Notes: generated by a model from the letters alone, not told the origin. 64,000 nucleotides of DNA from Paraescarpia echinospica (GCA_020002185.1 CM034544.1:1641616-1705615); one strand, 5' to 3'. Shown: positions 36,410-47,871, counted from the first letter of the stretch. A program made the numbers and translations.

Positions 36410-37290
36410 ACCGCCCCCGGATGTCTTACATAGTACATCACCTGCCATGGATCTCTATTGTACTTCATCACCTGCTCCCGGAGCTCTATCATAGTTCACC
36501 CCCCGCTCACGGATGTCTACCATAATAGATAACCCCACCCTATGTCTACCGTAGTACATCACCAGACCCTGGTTGTCTACCGTAGTACAGCCCACCCCCG
36601 GATATTTACCATAGTACATCACCCGGCCCCAGATCTCTACCATAGTATATCACCCGCCCCCGGATATTTACCATAGTACATCACCCGGCCCCAGATCTCT
36701 ACCATAGTATATGACCCGCCCCCAGATCTCTACCATAGTACATCATGCACCCGCCCCCAGATCTCTACCATAGTACATCACCCGCCCCCGGATCTCTACC
36801 ATATTACATCATGCACACGCCCCCAGATATCTACCATAGTACATCACCCGCCCCCGGATCTCTACCATAGTACATCACCCGCCCCCGGATCTCTACCACA
36901 GTACATCATGCACCAGCCCCCAGATCTCCACCATAGTACAACACCCGCCCCCGGATCTCTACCGTAGTACATCACCCAGCCCCGGATATCTACCATAGTA
37001 CAAGACCACCCCCGGATCTCTACCATACTACAACACCCGCCCCCGGATCTCTACCGTAGTACATCGCCCGCCCCGGATCTCTATCATAGTACATCACCCG
37101 CCCCCGGATGTCTACCGTAGTACATCACCCGCCCTGGATCTCTATCATAGTACATCACCCGCCCCCGGATGTCTACCATAGTACATCTCCCGCCCCCGGA
37201 AGTCTACCGTAGTACACCACACACCCCTGGATCTCTACCATAGTACATCTCCCGCCCCCGGATCTCTAATATACTACAACAACCGCTCCG
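36410..37290. repeat. 31-bp C-rich minisatellite, about 28 copies
   Basis: The unit contains CACCCGCCCCCGGATCTCTA followed by CCATAGTACAT. CCCCAGAT and CATGCACC variants occur. The minus strand has two G-runs per unit. Confidence 0.95.
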
Positions 37291-37662
37291 GATGTCTTCC
37301 ATTGCGGCACATTTGGCGTTCAACTGACATTACGCGTTTGATAAGAATTGTATCACTAAAACTGTAAATGAATTCCTAGGTGTTGTAGGGCCTACTATAG
37401 CTTTTCATCGTTAGACAAATTAAAGTGTAAGTTATTGAACATACCCTCTCTACATCCAAACGGTCAGTTTGAACAAGAAATCTTGAAAGGACGTCGCATT
37501 GTGAATCGAGGGTTCGTTCGTTCGATGTGACATAAATGAAATATGTTGTGTGATGCACTCATTGATACGTTGATGACGCTGTGCGTACTTATTTAATAAA
37601 TAGTTCCGGTTACAAAATCGGCGCCTTACTGGCCGGCATTCATTATGTGATGGGTGTTATGC
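37291..37662. other. unassigned sequence after the truncated Gypsy element
   Basis: No 3' LTR, purine tract or integrase C-terminus could be found here. Confidence 0.45.
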
Positions 37663-40600
37663 CTATATTAAATAGTATATTTCACCTATACTATTGGAGT
37701 CACGACATTTCGCGAACAGTCGTTTGACCGTTTTCACCGCATTTTCGGCTTTTCCATTTGAAGTCGGATATCGCGGTGATGACGTAACATGCTCGAAACG
37801 CCACTTTGCTGCGAATACCGCAAACTCAGCAGATGCGAATTGCGGCCCGTTGTCGCTCATCACCATATCCGGTATGCCGTGACGTGCGAATTGTTGCGCC
37901 ATCTCATGGATGACACTGCGTGATGTCACCGACCCCAGCCGCGCAACCTCGACGAAATTGCTGTAGTAGTCGACGATAACGAGGAGTGTACGCCCATTGC
38001 TTTCACACAGATCGACCGCGACTTTCGACCAAGGTCTCGCAATGACTTCGTGTTGCATCAGAGGTTCCTTGCCCGGCGCGTCCCGCATCGACAGGCAGAT
38101 CTCACACGCCGACACGTAGGCTCGAACCTCTGCCGCCATACGTGGCCAGTAGAGCGTGTCGCGCATTCGGCGCAAACAACCCTCTATACCCATATGAGTC
38201 GTATGGGCCACCGTCATCAACTCTCTGCGCATTGACGTCGGCACCACCAGTAGATCGCGCTTGAACACTAGCGCATCCTGTACCGTTAGTTCATCTCGTG
38301 AATCGAAATACGGCCGCACACAATCGGGCACCCCCGACTTCGTCGACGGCCATCCTTGCCGAATGACATCTCGCAGCTTCTGCAAGACCCTATCCTGCTC
38401 CGAAGCCAACTGCAACTGCTGCCATCTCTTGTCTGTCACAGGCAGAGTCGTTCTGTGGTCTATCGTCTCGCACTCCTTCGCTATCTCACACGCGCACACT
38501 TCTGGTAGATAAGCTCGGCTCAGGGTGTCCGCCAAATACATGGTGTCGCCACGCTTGTATTTCAGGTTGATGTCGTACTTCTGGATAGCAAGAAGCATCC
38601 GCTGCAGTCTTTTGGGTGCCGAATCGAGTTTTTTTTTCCGCATGATGATTTCGAGAGGCTTATGATCACTTTCGACGTTCACATTTGCTCGACCATAAAC
38701 GTAAGCGTCGAACCGTTGGCATGCAAACACAACAGCCAACAGTTCTTTCTCTATCTGCGCGTAACGCTCTTCTGTTGGCGTTAGGGCCCTAGACGCATAA
38801 GCCACCGGTTGACCCGCCTGCAACAGCGCCGCTCCTAAACCCGATTGCGATGCATCGCACTGCAGTGTCACTTCCTCGTCTAGGTTATAGTACCTGAGTA
38901 CCGGTGTGCTCGTTACTGCCGATTTGATCGCCTCAAACGCCTTCTGTTGTGGTTCGTCCCACTGGAAGTCTGTCTCCTTCAATGTCAGCTCACGCAACGC
39001 CTTCGTTGTGTCTGACAAGTGCGGCAAGAATTTCGCCAGGTACTGAGTCATTCCTAAGAGACGCTGCACTGCCGGAACATCCGTGGGTCTTGGCATCTCT
39101 AAGATTGCCCGCACTTTTCTGGGATCCACTTTCAACCCCTCACTAGTCATGACGTGACCGATAAAAGGAATCTCAGGTATGCGCAGTTGCATCTTGTTTG
39201 TGTTTAGTTTCACACCTCTATCCTCGCACCGTTGAACGAAAGCCATCATATTTGTATCATGACTGCGATGTGCCTCCGCAATGTTATCTCCGAAACCAAC
39301 GACTGCAAAATCGTCTGCAATGACTTCGATTCCTGACAGTCCTTCCACGAGTTGGTGCATTTTCCGCTGGAACACCTCCGGAGCTGAGCATATGCCAAAT
39401 GGGAGCCTTTTCCATCTGTACCGGCCGAATGGAGTGTTGAATGTCGTAAGAAACGAGGACGGTTCATCCAGCATGACGTGCCAGAACCCGCTGCGAATGT
39501 CGAGTAGCGAAAACACTTTCGCTCCGTGTAGCCGCGTTGCTACGTCCTCAATGGTTGGCAGAGGATAATGCTCTCGTTCTATAGCGCGATTCAGATCTTT
39601 GGGATCCAAACAGATCCTTAGACTTTGCGAGTCTCTTTTCGGCACCACGACCATACTGCTTATCCACTTGGTGGGCTGTGTCACTGGAGCGATTATCTGC
39701 TGTCTCTGTAGATCATCCAACGAGTCTTGCAACCGCGCACGGATTGCCACGGGCACGCGTCGTGGGGCATGTTGCACCGGATCTACACTCTCGTCCACCT
39801 TGATGTGGTATTCACCTTCCATACAGCCGACACCATCGCCGAACACTTTTGGGAATCGCTTGATCAACGACTCACGATTTATCTGCGTATCATCTTTGCT
39901 CACAGAGTACACAGGCGATGCTTGCGTTTCTGGTTGGTTGAGTTCATCATTGTCGTGGTATTCTATCAGTTTCATGCCGATGCACGCCTTGCGCCCCAGG
40001 ATAGGACGGATCTGATCGTTGTCGACGAGTTTACACTCAAGTTTGCAATGAATGTCTCTGCGTGACACCTGAATCGTGACATGACCCACGACAGCAAGCT
40101 TACCCCCACCATACGCCACGATCGACGACGTCACTGGTCTCACGAAACGTCTGTTATAGTCTTTGGTCGCTTTCTCGTACAGAGACACGTTGCACTGTGC
40201 TCCAGAGTCTATCTGGAACCGCAGGTAGTTTCCCGACTCCAGTTTGACGGTGACTACCTGTGCCGCGTCAACCGTCGATACTTCGCTCAGCATAAAGACC
40301 TCTTCCTCATCGTCGACTGCGCGCACTGATCGAGTCTTAGTCGTATGCCTGCATCTGTTCGAAAAATGTCCGATCTGCTGACATTTGAAACACTTTTTAT
40401 CGAATGCGGGGCAGTTTGTCTCTTCCGTCAAGTCATGTCTCCGCCCGCACTTCCCGCAGTAACCGGCTGAGGCGCCGTTTCTGCCTTTAACAGCCGGCCC
40501 TCGTTGTTGCCGCTTGCTCTCTGATTTCACAGCATGCACTGCCTGATCGCCGTCTGACATTATCTTCATCTGAGTGGCCATGCTTTCGGCTGCCCTGCAG

Positions 40601-41124
40601 ATTTCATCCGTTTTCTCTAACGTCAGGTTAGTTTCCCTCAGCAACCGCTCTCTAACTTTATTGTCTGTGATACCGAAGAGCAACCTGTCCCTGAGGATTT
40701 CTTTTGGGGTAATCACATCAAATTGGCAGGATACTGACAACTTTCGTAGTGCCGTTCTGTAGTGTTCGTATGGCTCGCCGGGTTCCTGTTGTCGCTTGTT
40801 GAAAACGAATCTCTCAAACGGTACATTTTTCGTCGGTTGACAGTACTGGGCAAACTTCTCCAATACTGGCCCAATCCGCTGTTCGTCGCCGTCTGTTGTC
40901 CACTCCCTGAACGTAGAGAACACCTCCCGCGCATCTTCCCCAATGACTGTTAGAAGGGTGGCGACCTGCACCGGCTCTGGTTTGTTAGCCAGTTCAGTGG
41001 CTAGGGCATAGTTCGACCATGCACTGTGGAATTTTCGCCATTTTTCAGCCGCATTGACGTCATTTATTTCTAACGACTGCGGCGGCGGTAATGCGAAACT
41101 CGCTGCCATTATCGCCCACTTCAC
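37663..41124 (-). CDS. Gypsy-type Gag-Pol polyprotein, C-terminally truncated
   Basis: 1,153 residues in one frame, gag and pol fused without a frameshift. A capsid-like region occupies about residues 1-200. A cysteine-rich pair follows: CGKCGRRH and a CCHC zinc knuckle (CFKCQQIGHFSNRC, 245-258). Protease has DSGA (306-309). Reverse transcriptase has SLLDIRSGFWHV and VIADDF (601-606). RNase H has CDASQSGLGA (756-765). Integrase has a zinc-binding part (CEIC, 1007-1010) and D1038, D1091, E1127, the last two 35 residues apart. After CRDSN (about 1144) the frame runs into foreign sequence for about ten residues. Polymerase residues look intact, but without the rest of integrase and a 3' LTR the copy should be unable to move by itself. 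Confidence 0.93.
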   Translation of the reverse strand: MKWAIMAASFALPPPQSLEINDVNAAEKWRKFHSAWSNYALATELANKPEPVQVATLLTVIGEDAREVFSTFREWTTDGDEQRIGPVLEKFAQYCQPTKNVPFERFVFNKRQQEPGEPYEHYRTALRKLSVSCQFDVITPKEILRDRLLFGITDNKVRERLLRETNLTLEKTDEICRAAESMATQMKIMSDGDQAVHAVKSESKRQQRGPAVKGRNGASAGYCGKCGRRHDLTEETNCPAFDKKCFKCQQIGHFSNRCRHTTKTRSVRAVDDEEEVFMLSEVSTVDAAQVVTVKLESGNYLRFQIDSGAQCNVSLYEKATKDYNRRFVRPVTSSIVAYGGGKLAVVGHVTIQVSRRDIHCKLECKLVDNDQIRPILGRKACIGMKLIEYHDNDELNQPETQASPVYSVSKDDTQINRESLIKRFPKVFGDGVGCMEGEYHIKVDESVDPVQHAPRRVPVAIRARLQDSLDDLQRQQIIAPVTQPTKWISSMVVVPKRDSQSLRICLDPKDLNRAIEREHYPLPTIEDVATRLHGAKVFSLLDIRSGFWHVMLDEPSSFLTTFNTPFGRYRWKRLPFGICSAPEVFQRKMHQLVEGLSGIEVIADDFAVVGFGDNIAEAHRSHDTNMMAFVQRCEDRGVKLNTNKMQLRIPEIPFIGHVMTSEGLKVDPRKVRAILEMPRPTDVPAVQRLLGMTQYLAKFLPHLSDTTKALRELTLKETDFQWDEPQQKAFEAIKSAVTSTPVLRYYNLDEEVTLQCDASQSGLGAALLQAGQPVAYASRALTPTEERYAQIEKELLAVVFACQRFDAYVYGRANVNVESDHKPLEIIMRKKKLDSAPKRLQRMLLAIQKYDINLKYKRGDTMYLADTLSRAYLPEVCACEIAKECETIDHRTTLPVTDKRWQQLQLASEQDRVLQKLRDVIRQGWPSTKSGVPDCVRPYFDSRDELTVQDALVFKRDLLVVPTSMRRELMTVAHTTHMGIEGCLRRMRDTLYWPRMAAEVRAYVSACEICLSMRDAPGKEPLMQHEVIARPWSKVAVDLCESNGRTLLVIVDYYSNFVEVARLGSVTSRSVIHEMAQQFARHGIPDMVMSDNGPQFASAEFAVFAAKWRFEHVTSSPRYPTSNGKAENAVKTVKRLFAKCRDSNSIGEIYYLI

Positions 41125-41208
41125 TCAACATGCGACTTTATTGTCTTTGTTACGGCGTTTTGTTCTAAATAACCGAGTACACAGTTCAACAATGACTCGA
41201 TTAAAAAA

Positions 41209-41222
41209 CACCGCTGCCACCA
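41209..41222 (-). promoter_or_regulatory. primer-binding site, fits tRNA-Leu
   Basis: Reading the minus strand, TGGTGGCAGCGGTG directly follows the LTR end TTACA. It is complementary to CACCGCTGCCACCA, which as far as I recall is the 3' end of common animal tRNA-Leu species with CCA. This would prime minus-strand synthesis. Confidence 0.7.
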
Positions 41223-41366
41223 TGTAACGAAACTCGCTGTTTGTATTTGTAATAAATCACATTTTATTAAGTACTGAACCTGATGCCATCGGTGCTGAGT
41301 AACCAGGGAATTGATCCCCCGACATCTGCCTCATATACGTATTGTCACAGTAGACCCAACGTAACA
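41223..41366 (-). repeat. 144-bp 5' LTR of the Gypsy-type element
   Basis: On the minus strand it starts TGTTACG and ends CGTTACA, adjacent to the primer-binding site, and contains AATAAA about 40 nt before its end. Length and limits rest on the TG...CA ends because no second LTR is available. Confidence 0.65.
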
Positions 41367-41598
41367 TGGTGGCCCGATATGGTGAATCGAACGAACGACA
41401 CAGGAAACCGAATGGCATACTGAGAAAGTCTATGGAACTCAAGAAAGTAATTTTAAGAGCAAACGTTTGCTCTGGGTTAGCGAGTGCATGGTGAAATTAC
41501 AAGTGGCGCCACCGAGCGAACAAACAAGACAACAGTAGTCAGCTTTGTAGTGGCAAAGTAGAGGTATTCTGTGTTCGCGGATCAACAAGTAGTCGAAG

Positions 41599-42131
41599 TT
41601 GTTGCAAGTTTCAACCCAAAACAATGGGCCCAAGTTTAATCCGCTAAATAAGCTTCACTTTCTTCCCGAGAATTGGTCAATGTGGATCAATCGGTGGTCA
41701 AGATTCCGGACGATTTCCAAACTTGACAAGGAAGAAGATAGTGTACAAATGGAGAGTCTATTGTACAGTATGGGACCAACGGCTGAGTCTACATGTTCCA
41801 ATATTGGCCTCCCTGCATATGAAGTTGTTAAATATAGGCCTACCAGTGTAAGGAAAGCGTTTGGTGACTATTTTTTACTGCGGCAATACGGCATCTACGT
41901 GAGTGCGACATTTTTTTCGTAACGCGCAAGCGGACAGAGAGATGGTGGAACAGTTCATTCGTGCATTGAATGATTCTGTTCACATGTGGATTTCTTGACA
42001 ATTCAACACAGATTAGGGATCGCATCGTTGTTGGTGTACGGGATCAAGATGCATCTCGCGAAATGCAGAAGTTGGACGTAAGTCTTCTGACCGAAGCCAA
42101 AGCTGTATCGATGGTACGCCAAGCGGATTAA
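41599..42131 (+). pseudogene. degenerate gag of a second Gypsy-like element, opposite orientation
   Basis: The plus strand encodes LPENWSMWINRWSRF, LLYSMGP and, after two frameshifts, VEQFIRAL and IRDRIVVGVRDQD followed by AVSMVRQAD. This order is that of retroelement capsid proteins. The first shift lies in a run of seven T (about 41911-41917) and the second near 41990-42010. The 56-bp array begins right after the last recognisable codons, so the rest of the element is gone. Confidence 0.7.
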
Positions 42132-42144
42132 GTATAGAGCGGCA

Positions 42145-43630
42145 AATGCGAGAACTAAACACGCATACCCAGTCGTAGTCCTGTGTGAGGCCACAATCAG
42201 CGATGAAAGTCTAAACATCCATACCCAGTCGTAGTGCTGTGTGAGCCCGCAATCAGCGATGAAAGTCTAAACATCCATACCCTGTCGTAGTGCTGTGTGA
42301 GCCCGCAGTCAACGATGAAAGTCTGAACATTCATACCCTGTCGTAGTGCTGTGTGAGCTCGCAATCAGCGATGAAAGTCTAAACATCCATACCCTGTCGT
42401 AGTACTGTGTGAGCTCGCAATCAGCGATGAAAGTCTAAACATCCATACCCTGTCGTAGTACTGTGTGAGCTCGCAATCAGCGATGAAAGTCTAAACATCC
42501 ATACCCAGTCGTAGTGCTGTGTGAGCCCGAAATCAGCGATGAAAGTCTAAACATCCATACACTGTCGTAGTACTGTGTGAGCTCGCAATCAGCGATGAAA
42601 GTCTAAACATCCATACCCAGTCGTAGTGCTGTGTGAGCTCGCAATCAGCGATGAAAGTCTAAACATCCATACACTGTCGTAGTACTGTGTGAGCTCGCAA
42701 TCAGCGATGAAAGTCTAAACATCCATACACTGTCGTAGTGCTGTGTGAGCTCGCAATCAGCGATGAAAGTCTAAACATCCATACACTGTCGTAGTACTGT
42801 GTGAGCTCGCAATCAGCGATGTCTAAACATCCATACCCTGTCGTAGTGCTGTGTGAGCTCGCAATCAGCGATGAAAGTCTAAACATCCATACACTGTCGT
42901 AGTACTGTGTGAGCTCGCAATCAGCGATGAAAGTCTAAACATCCATACACTGTCGTAGTGCTGTGTGAGCTCGCAATCAGCGATGACAGTCTAAACATCC
43001 ATACCCTGTCGTAGTACTGTGTGAGCTCGCAATCAGCGATGAAAGTCTAAACATCCATACCCTGTCGTAGTGCTGTGTGAGCTCGCAATCAGCGATGAAA
43101 GTCTAAACATCCATACCCAGTCGTAGTGCTGTGTGAGCTCGCAATCAGCGATGAAAGTCTAAACATCCATACACTGTCGTAGTGCTGTGTGAGCTCGCAA
43201 TCAGCGATGAAAGTCTAAAAATCCATACCCTGTCGTAGTGCTGTGTGAGCCCGCAATCAGCGATGAAATTCTAAACATCCATACCCAGTCGTAGTGCTGT
43301 GTGAGCTCGCAATCAGCGATGAAAGTCTAAACATCCATACCCTGTCGTAGTGCTGTGTGAGCTCGCAATCAGCGATGAAAGTCTAAATATCCATACCCAG
43401 TCGTAGTGCTGTGTGAGCTCGCAATCAGCGATGAAAGTCTAAACATCCATACACTGTCGTAGTGCTGTGTGAGCTCGCAATCAGCGATGAAAGTCTAAAC
43501 ATCCATACCCAGTCGTAGTGCTGTGTGAGCCCGCAATCAGCGATGAAATTCTAAACATCCATACCCAGTCGTAGTGCTGTGTGAGCTCGCAATCAGCGAT
43601 GAAAGTCTAAACATCCATACCCAGTCGTAC
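42145..43630. repeat. 56-bp minisatellite, about 26 copies
   Basis: The unit contains GCTGTGTGAGCTCGCAATCA, GCGATGAAAGTCTAAACATC and CATACACTGTCGTA. Variants are CATACCC[A/T]GTCG, GAGCCCGC and GTACTG/GTGCTG. One unit near 42820 lacks GAAA. Confidence 0.96.
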
Positions 43631-43889
43631 TGGCCGCAGTCAGCGATGTCTGTCCATCATAATTATCTTTGGATTGACAATAGGTTTCGTCTTCGATGTG
43701 TTGGTAAGGTGACAGTATCACGAGGAGTACCACCGCCGGACAAAGTGTCGACAATGTCTCGTTACTCTCATGGTAGTTATCCCATGCTAATTCTCACATA
43801 CCCGCCACTTAGTGTAAAACATCTGCCCTAGTACAATGTATATCTGATATATTTGTGGCCAAGTCAGTATCAACCGTTTCTATTACACT

Positions 43890-44590
43890 ATTTATAAGTT
43901 GCGTTATATACGACCAGGCCCTGCTTGTTGTTATAGTTAAATGTTCTCATCGAAGGTATCCCGCCTTACGACACGTTCTTCTCTTAGAGGTGCGTTATAT
44001 ACGATCAGTAGCTATTTGTTGCTATGGTTGAATGTTCTCATCGAAGGTAGCCCGCCTTACGACACGTTCCTCTCTTAGAGTTGCATTATATACGATCAGT
44101 CCCTGCTTAATTGTTGCTATAGTTGAATGTTCTCATCGAAGGTATCCCGCCTTACGACACGTTCCTCTCTTAGAGTTGCGTTATATACGACCAGGCCCTG
44201 CTTGTTGTTATAGTTAAATGATATCATCGAAGGTATCCCGCCTTACGACACGTTCTTCTCTTAGAGGTGCGTTATATACGATCAGTAGCTACGTGTTGCT
44301 ATAGTTGAATGTTCTAATTGAAGGTAGCCCGCCTTACGACACGTTCCTCTCTTAAAGTTGCGTTATATACGACCAGGCCCTGCTTGTTGTTATAGTTAAA
44401 TGTTCTCATCGAAGGTATCCCGCCTTACGACACGTTCTTCTCTTAGAGGTGCGTTATATACGATCAGTAGCTACTTGTTGCTATGGTTGAATATTCTCAT
44501 CGAAGGTAGCCCGCCTTACGACACGTTCGTCTCTTAGAGGTGCGTTATATACGATCAGTCCCTGCTTTTTGCTAAAGTTGAATGTTCTCA
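43890..44590. repeat. about 90-bp tandem repeat, 7-8 copies
   Basis: Units contain GCGTTATATACGACCAGGCC, GAATGTTCTCATCGAAGGTA and CCGCCTTACGACACGTTC. Two sub-types alternate: GACCAGGCCCTGCTTG and GATCAGTAGCTACTTG. The alternation suggests an underlying dimer. Confidence 0.93.
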
Positions 44591-44880
44591 ACTGAGTAGG
44601 ATATTGTTTCAAAATGCTCTCACACAACTGGGGCTGGATATATATATTCAACCGTTGCCGGTTGTGCAGAGAGGTCAGCAGTTAAGATCCTTGGTATCCA
44701 ATCAATGTGGTGTTTATGCGGTGTTAAAGCTTCAAATGCTGCATTGTGTAACTGCTTTACATGTCATGTTTGGTTACCGCTAGTGACCTTTTAATGTATT
44801 CTCTTCTACGTGAATGGCGATATCCCTTTGCTTTGCGGTCTAATCCTGCTATTCGTGAAAGCATAACGTCATAATGTAAT
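44584..44880 (+). pseudogene. possible fragment of a cysteine-protease-like gene
   Basis: A stop-free stretch of about 65 codons ends with VSNQCGVYAVLKLQML, then a stop, then a readable shifted stretch LLMYSLLREWRYPF. The Q-x-CG(V/L)(F/Y) pattern recalls the catalytic cysteine block of Ulp1-like or adenain-like proteases, which some DNA transposons carry. No histidine or aspartate block was found, so the assignment is a guess. Confidence 0.2.
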
Positions 44881-46000
44881 AACTCTACTGCTTGCCTGGT
44901 GCTGTCCTTTGCTTGTTCCATCTCACAGCTACCCATATATTCTCTCTTGGTTTTCCAGCAGATTTAGATGCAGTCTTGCAAAATACACATTCTTCTGAAA
45001 ACACGCCGGTAGAGCTGGTTTGGGGGACCTCTATAGAAAACCGTAAGTTTGGTTTTGTAGAACTAAGAAGACCATTTTCATAATCTTTCTGTTGAGTGAC
45101 TGTAAGTGGTAACTCAAGTTTAAATCATATTAATCGGACAGTTTTATGACAAAATTCTTGAGCGTCTTGTATAACCTGTCTTATGTTGTTGCTATGCGAA
45201 ATTAAAACAATAATGATTTATTCAGCTGAGATAGCGAAGAGAAGCTGGAGAAGGTAAATTGACAGCACCGGCGCGACATAAATAAAAGAATTTCTTTAAC
45301 AGCACCGAACCCTCCTGTGTTTGTTCGGATGTCATGAGTTCACAGCCGAGAAGCTCACGTTACAGCAGCGGTGAAAAATGTCCAACAGAACCCCCCCTCC
45401 CGTCTTCCGATGTCACAGCCGAACCAACCAAGACACAAGTTGAGGAGGAAGATGTGAAGATATGCGGAGGGGAAAAAATTTGAGTGGTGCTGAAGCTCCG
45501 CCCCCCCCCCCCCAGTTTGAATTTCGTTCCCGCGTCAATGCCTGAGGACTGAATACATCGCTATGTAAGAACTTACCATTACCTTTTTAGAAGGGCAGGG
45601 CATAAAAAGGGATTCAAAAAGAACAAAAGAATTCCCGGCAAAAAAATTAGCCCGCTCTCCAAGGAATGACACTAGGTCTATATTCACATCTTGCAATGAC
45701 TCGGCATCTTGTGAAATAATAATTCTTCGGTGAGTAAGGCGTACATTTCGATCGGGAATTCGTTTTACAGGGGATTCGAAAACATTGAAGCTCGTTTGAC
45801 CCCCAAAATATATCATCTTTACATTTACATATATAAATTATGTACACATTTCACTGTAGAGCTCAGAGTAATAATTGGTAGCCATGTAGTTGGAAAACGA
45901 AGTTGGGTGCGTGTGCAAGCGGGTCACATTTTAAATAACAGTTTTCCCCGGGAGATGTTGGCATTGGCGGCGTTTTCTAATAAAAAGGAAGAGCATACTA
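44881..46000. other. unassigned region
   Basis: Contains a poly-C run at about 45502-45513. Two short segments near 45295 and 45350 share words such as CAGCACCG and ACAGC. No gene is recognised. Confidence 0.4.
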
Positions 46001-46053
46001 TTTACTCACTGTCCAAATAGACTATGCCATAGTCTATTTGGATAGTGAGTAAA
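46001..46053. repeat. 53-bp near-perfect hairpin
   Basis: TTTACTCACTGTCCAAATAG plus ACTATG (46001-46026) is complementary to 46028-46053 with one mismatch, separated by a single C. It could be a small foldback or MITE remnant, an assembly fold-back artefact or a structured transcript. Confidence 0.9.
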
Positions 46054-46610
46054 TTATCGTACGTTTGTTATGGGAGTTTATTCGACTATAAAAATAACTA
46101 TAACGTGCACGTATCGTGTGCGTCACGACCCACGATAAAGGAAATTGGGCTATACTGAGCGTAAAAACGCATCTTTATGAAAGTTTTTTTTATGCAAACA
46201 GCCACTTCTGGTGGCCAATTTTGACGACAAGCTGATGTATACTGTTGTAAAACGGTGTAACGTCCCCTGAAAAGTAGGCAGTCACACGGACTAGTAACCC
46301 AGAAAAGTTACTGACACACGGCAAAGTAGGTGGTCAGGGACGACCCGCTATCGTTTAGTTCGGTAATAACCGAAGTAATTGATTTGTTGCCCACTGAGTG
46401 GGCTAGGGTTACATGCTTGTAATATATGAAAAGCAGACGGCTGCCTTGATGTGAAACCCTCGCGCCGATGCCAACAGTATTGCTACTGATGAGAATAACA
46501 GCATCGTTGTTCTGGAGAGTGGCGCGTTCCATGTTTACAGGAACAGTTTAACTAATACATGTAAAACGAGTGTTATCGAAATTAGATCGAGTAATACCTG
46601 TGAATATTTC
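46054..46610. other. unassigned region
   Basis: No recognised feature between the hairpin and the large inverted repeat. Confidence 0.4.
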
Positions 46611-47871
46611 TTTCATTGTGGCAACGTAGTTATGTAATATAATGTATCAATCTCTTAGAAATACATACACGGCAAGAACGACAGCTTGCTTGCTTGTACT
46701 TAGACAGCCTATGACACAATAGTGACTGCATTAATGTGTTGTGTTTTATCTCTCTAGGTAGGCACTAGTCTTTAGAACAACTTGTGTGCATAGTTTGCTA
46801 GATATTACATCTTATACCACGATAACGGTCTTTTATCTCCCGAGGTAGGCACTAGTCTTTAGAACAACTTGTGTGCATAGTTTGCTAGATATTACATCTA
46901 ATACCACGATAACGCTCTTTTATCTCCCGAGGTAGGTACTAGTCTTTAGAACAACTTGTGTGCATAGTTTGTTAGATATTACATCTTATACAACGATAAC
47001 GGTCTTTTATCTCCCGAGGTACGCATTAGTCTTCAGAACAACTTGTGTGTATAGTTTGCTAGATAGTATATCTTATCCCACGATAACGGTCTTTTATCTA
47101 ACGAATGCTGCATACTATGTAACCAATGCGTTATTGTTACTGCAAGCGTTATTTTTGTTTGTTTTTCAATGTAAGTTGACCAGTAGAACACGACTTTCAC
47201 AAAGTGGTCTTGAATCGTACAACTTGGTGGTAAAACGACTGATAGTCTTAAACCATTTCATGACAAGTCATCAAATAACATTGGTTGTTATTTAGCGCCC
47301 CTGGTGGCAGCTGTGTTTTGTATATACTCGTGGATTTCACTGGTTTAATGCGTTTTCTAAACATTCGATCATCGTTATAATTGTACAACCGTTTTATGAT
47401 ACTACGCGCTGTGCTTGGGTTCATGCTGATTGGAACTATACTCGTGGACATTTGTGATATTTGGACACTACAGCCTGCAATCACACCTGTTCGTGTTAAC
47501 GAAGACTACACTGTTATACCTATGTTGACCCACACTCGGTACGACAGGCATGAAGGTAATAACGAAAGACAATATAGACTCTCAGAGCCGGTGTATTGTT
47601 TATTGAAGCTACCTGGGATAGCCGTACCACCGCGTGGGTGTCGAGCCGGCAAGAACCGTAGACACAAACGTACTTCAGTACACACTGCACCTGATGTGCA
47701 ATCGGCCTCACCGTCAGGTCAAGCGATATATATGATTGTAACTGCCAGGACACATATCCCCAGAACAATACTGTGCAAATCACCTCGCCGTAGTGATCCG
47801 TGCAACTTAGTTCATGTTTATACACTCGATAATACGAGCCCGACAAAGAGCAATCTCTCAGTCGCTGTCCT
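46611..47871 (+). repeat. left arm of a 1.2-kb inverted repeat (5' region of LINE E)
   Basis: It is the reverse complement of 50543-51720 with only scattered differences. It includes four tandem units of about 87 bp (46753-47100), each with AGAACAACTTGTGTGCATAG and CGATAACGGTCTTTTATCTC, then the start of a LINE reading frame. The right arm has three such units, which explains its shorter length. Confidence 0.93.

Larger units (their letters stand above)
37663..41366 (-). mobile_element. 3'-truncated Ty3/Gypsy-type LTR retrotransposon
   Basis: On the minus strand the order is a 144-bp LTR, primer-binding site, about 85-nt leader and one continuous gag-pol frame that ends abruptly after the integrase catalytic core. 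The 3' LTR and integrase C-terminal domain are absent. Domain order protease, reverse transcriptase, RNase H, integrase is that of Ty3/Gypsy elements. Confidence 0.9.

Noticed and set aside
42145..43630. Regular spacing resembling a CRISPR array
   Set aside because: No unique spacers; entire 56-bp units repeat, and the genome is animal.
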